The position numbers and the translations under genes were made by a program. Below the pieces are notes generated by a model that saw only the letters and a program-made list of their open reading frames with translations, searched no databases and was not told where the DNA came from. Positions 62,587-64,000 of a stretch of DNA of 64,000 bases are shown here, one piece after another. Position 1 is the stretch's first letter. Every line of letters begins with the position of its first letter. The stretch spans positions 992,001-1,056,000 of the forward strand of contig NZ_JABTEX010000001.1 of NCBI RefSeq assembly GCF_015711645.1. The letters run 5' to 3'. This stretch comes from Planomonospora sp. ID82291 (GTDB taxonomy: Bacteria; Actinomycetota; Actinomycetes; Streptosporangiales; Streptosporangiaceae).

Positions 62587-64000
62587 TCATGCCGCTCCTC
62601 CCGCGCCCGTCATGGCCGATCCGAGCCGCTCGGGCGTCACGTCCCGCGGGTCCACGTCGGCGACGATGCGCCCGCGCAGGATCACCTTCAGCGTGTCGGA
62701 CAGGCCGATGAGCTCGTCCAGGTCGGCCGAGATCAGCAGTACGGCGAGGCCCGCGGCGCGGGCGGCGCGCAGGTGGTCCCAGATCGCGGCCTGGGCGCCG
62801 ACGTCGACGCCCCGGGTGGGGTGCGACGCGATGAGGAACACCGGGTCCCCGCTCATCTCCCGGCCGACGATCAGCTTCTGCTGGTTGCCGCCGGACAGCG
62901 CCGCGGCGTCCACGTCGATGCCGGGGGTGCGGACGTCGTACTCGGTGACGATGCGCCGGGTGTCCTCGCGCGCCCCGGTCCGGTCGATCCAGGGGCCCTT
63001 GACGTTGGGCCTGCGGGTCTGGTGGCCGAGGATGCGGTTCTCCCAGAGCGGGGCCTCCAGCAGCAGGCCGTGCCGGTGCCGGTCTTCGGGGATGTAGCCG
63101 ATGCCGGCCTCGCGGCGGCGGAGCGTCGGCCAGGCGGAGATGTCCTCCTCGCCCAGCCGGATCTCACCGTCGGCCGCGCGCATGCCCATGATGGCCTCGA
63201 CCAGTTCGGCCTGGCCGTTGCCCTCGACTCCGGCGATGCCGAGCACCTCGCCCTTGCGGATGTCGAAGCCGACCCCGTCCACGAGGCGGCGTCCGTCCGC
63301 CGAGTGGACGGACAGGTCGCGCACGGACAGGGCGACCACGTCGGTGACGGTGGACTCGCGGGTCTCCGGGCTGGGCAGCTCGGTGCCCACCATGAGCTCG
63401 GCCAGCTGCCGGGCGGTCACGTCCTTGGGGTCGACGCTCGCCACGGTGGTGCCGCGCCGGATGACGGTGATCGCGTCGGCGACCGAGAGCACCTCGTCCA
63501 GCTTGTGCGAGATGAAGATGATCGTCAGCCCTTCGCGGACCAGCTCGCGCAGGTTGCCGAAGAGCTCCTCCACCTCCTGGGGAACGAGCACCGCGGTCGG
63601 CTCGTCCAGGATCAGGATGCGGGCTCCGCGGTAGAGGACCTTGAGGATCTCCACCCGCTGCCGGGCGCCGACGCCGAGGTCTTCGACCATGGCGTCGGGG
63701 TCGATGCCCAGGCCGTAGGTGTCGGAGATCGTCCGGATCCGCTTGCGGGCGGCGCCGAAGTCGATGGCGACGCCCGCTCTGCGCGGCTCGCTGCCCAGGA
63801 TCACGTTCTCCAGGACGGTCAGGTTGTCGGCCAGCATGAAGTGCTGGTGGACCATGCCGATGCCCGCCGTGATGGCGTCCGCCGGGGAGCGGAAGCCCAC
63901 GGCCGTCCCGTTGACGCGGATCTCTCCCTCGTCGGGACGCTGCATGCCGTACAGGATCTTCATGAGCGTGGACTTGCCCGCGCCGTTCTCGCCGACGATG
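62587..64000 (-). CDS. Nucleoside ABC importer ATPase, NupO-like (partial, N-terminus outside)
   Basis: At least 470 residues are in the window; the N-terminus lies beyond 64000. Two ABC cassettes are fused: the first has Walker A GENGAGKST (63964-64000 region) and LGVGARQRVEILKVL before ILILDEPTAVL; the second has the ALSGGNQQKLIVGREMSGDP signature. This double-cassette form is standard for ribose/nucleoside-type (CUT2/BMP) importers. Next genes are both permeases, cdd and deoA, so uptake is linked directly to nucleoside breakdown. A binding lipoprotein (BMP) is expected upstream, outside the window. Confidence 0.92.
   Translation of the reverse strand, partial: IVGENGAGKSTLMKILYGMQRPDEGEIRVNGTAVGFRSPADAITAGIGMVHQHFMLADNLTVLENVILGSEPRRAGVAIDFGAARKRIRTISDTYGLGIDPDAMVEDLGVGARQRVEILKVLYRGARILILDEPTAVLVPQEVEELFGNLRELVREGLTIIFISHKLDEVLSVADAITVIRRGTTVASVDPKDVTARQLAELMVGTELPSPETRESTVTDVVALSVRDLSVHSADGRRLVDGVGFDIRKGEVLGIAGVEGNGQAELVEAIMGMRAADGEIRLGEEDISAWPTLRRREAGIGYIPEDRHRHGLLLEAPLWENRILGHQTRRPNVKGPWIDRTGAREDTRRIVTEYDVRTPGIDVDAAALSGGNQQKLIVGREMSGDPVFLIASHPTRGVDVGAQAAIWDHLRAARAAGLAVLLISADLDELIGLSDTLKVILRGRIVADVDPRDVTPERLGSAMTGAGGAA

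Overview
The window is 64 kb of very GC-rich DNA with strong third-position G/C bias, many GTG/TTG starts and ATGA/GTGA overlaps. Gene content points to a filamentous actinomycete, most likely Streptosporangiaceae or a relative: a WXG100/EssC pair, a Ser/Thr kinase with a propeller, an HspR-like MerR protein, binding-protein sugar importers lacking their own ATPases, and a nucleoside block resembling the Mycobacterium lpdA-deoD-pmmB-add-deoA-cdd neighbourhood. The family assignment is an inference. I see no rRNA, tRNA, CRISPR array or transposase.

Layout. 1-3373 (minus): tight-adherence (Flp-type) pilus operon, with CpaB/RcpC-like, CpaE-like (degenerate P-loop), TadA ATPase and the start of a TadB-like gene. 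3374-4296: AT-richer gap, a small hypothetical gene and a cluster of DnaA-box-like 9-mers. 4297-9663: an FHA-containing EssC-type FtsK/SpoIIIE ATPase facing a WXG100 gene, with an 18-bp-stem terminator between them. 9822-16803: SDR oxidoreductase, biotin-dependent carboxylase alpha chain, a secreted/membrane Gly-rich protein and a membrane Ser/Thr kinase with a seven-bladed extracytoplasmic WD40 domain.

16832-42749 is a carbohydrate-utilisation island: LacI regulator, GH3, ROK regulator, two CUT1-type importers without ATPases, a second (secreted) GH3, a YicI-like GH31 alpha-xylosidase, a GH95 alpha-L-fucosidase and a GH42 beta-galactosidase. The activities match the sugars of fucosylated xyloglucan (fucose, galactose, xylose, glucose). 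Three 25-bp sites of identical layout (TTAGTT-N13-AACAAA) lie at the key promoters and probably form the ROK regulon; two palindromes GTCGAAGCGCTTCGA(C/T) 40 bp apart mark the LacI-controlled GH3 promoter. A vapBC module, a lipase-like hydrolase and an hsp20/merR pair interrupt the island.

42841-64000: a pentapeptide-repeat membrane protein that shares a cytoplasmic module with the 12.6-kb protein, an inositol-monophosphatase-family enzyme, an LpdA-type flavoprotein, a gamma-glutamylcyclotransferase-like protein, and a nucleoside uptake and salvage set (PNP, phosphohexo/pentomutase, adenosine deaminase, thymidine phosphorylase, cytidine deaminase, NupOPQ-type ABC transporter). Interspersed are an orphan chemoreceptor, a DUF234-type ATPase, a PH-like membrane protein, a cupin, an AMIN-like lipoprotein and a divergent MFS/MarR pair.

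A notable structural theme is the density of short tandem repeats: in-frame ones in protein linkers, and 15-36-bp ones just beyond gene 3' ends, several of which are visibly copies of the gene's own last codons and stop.
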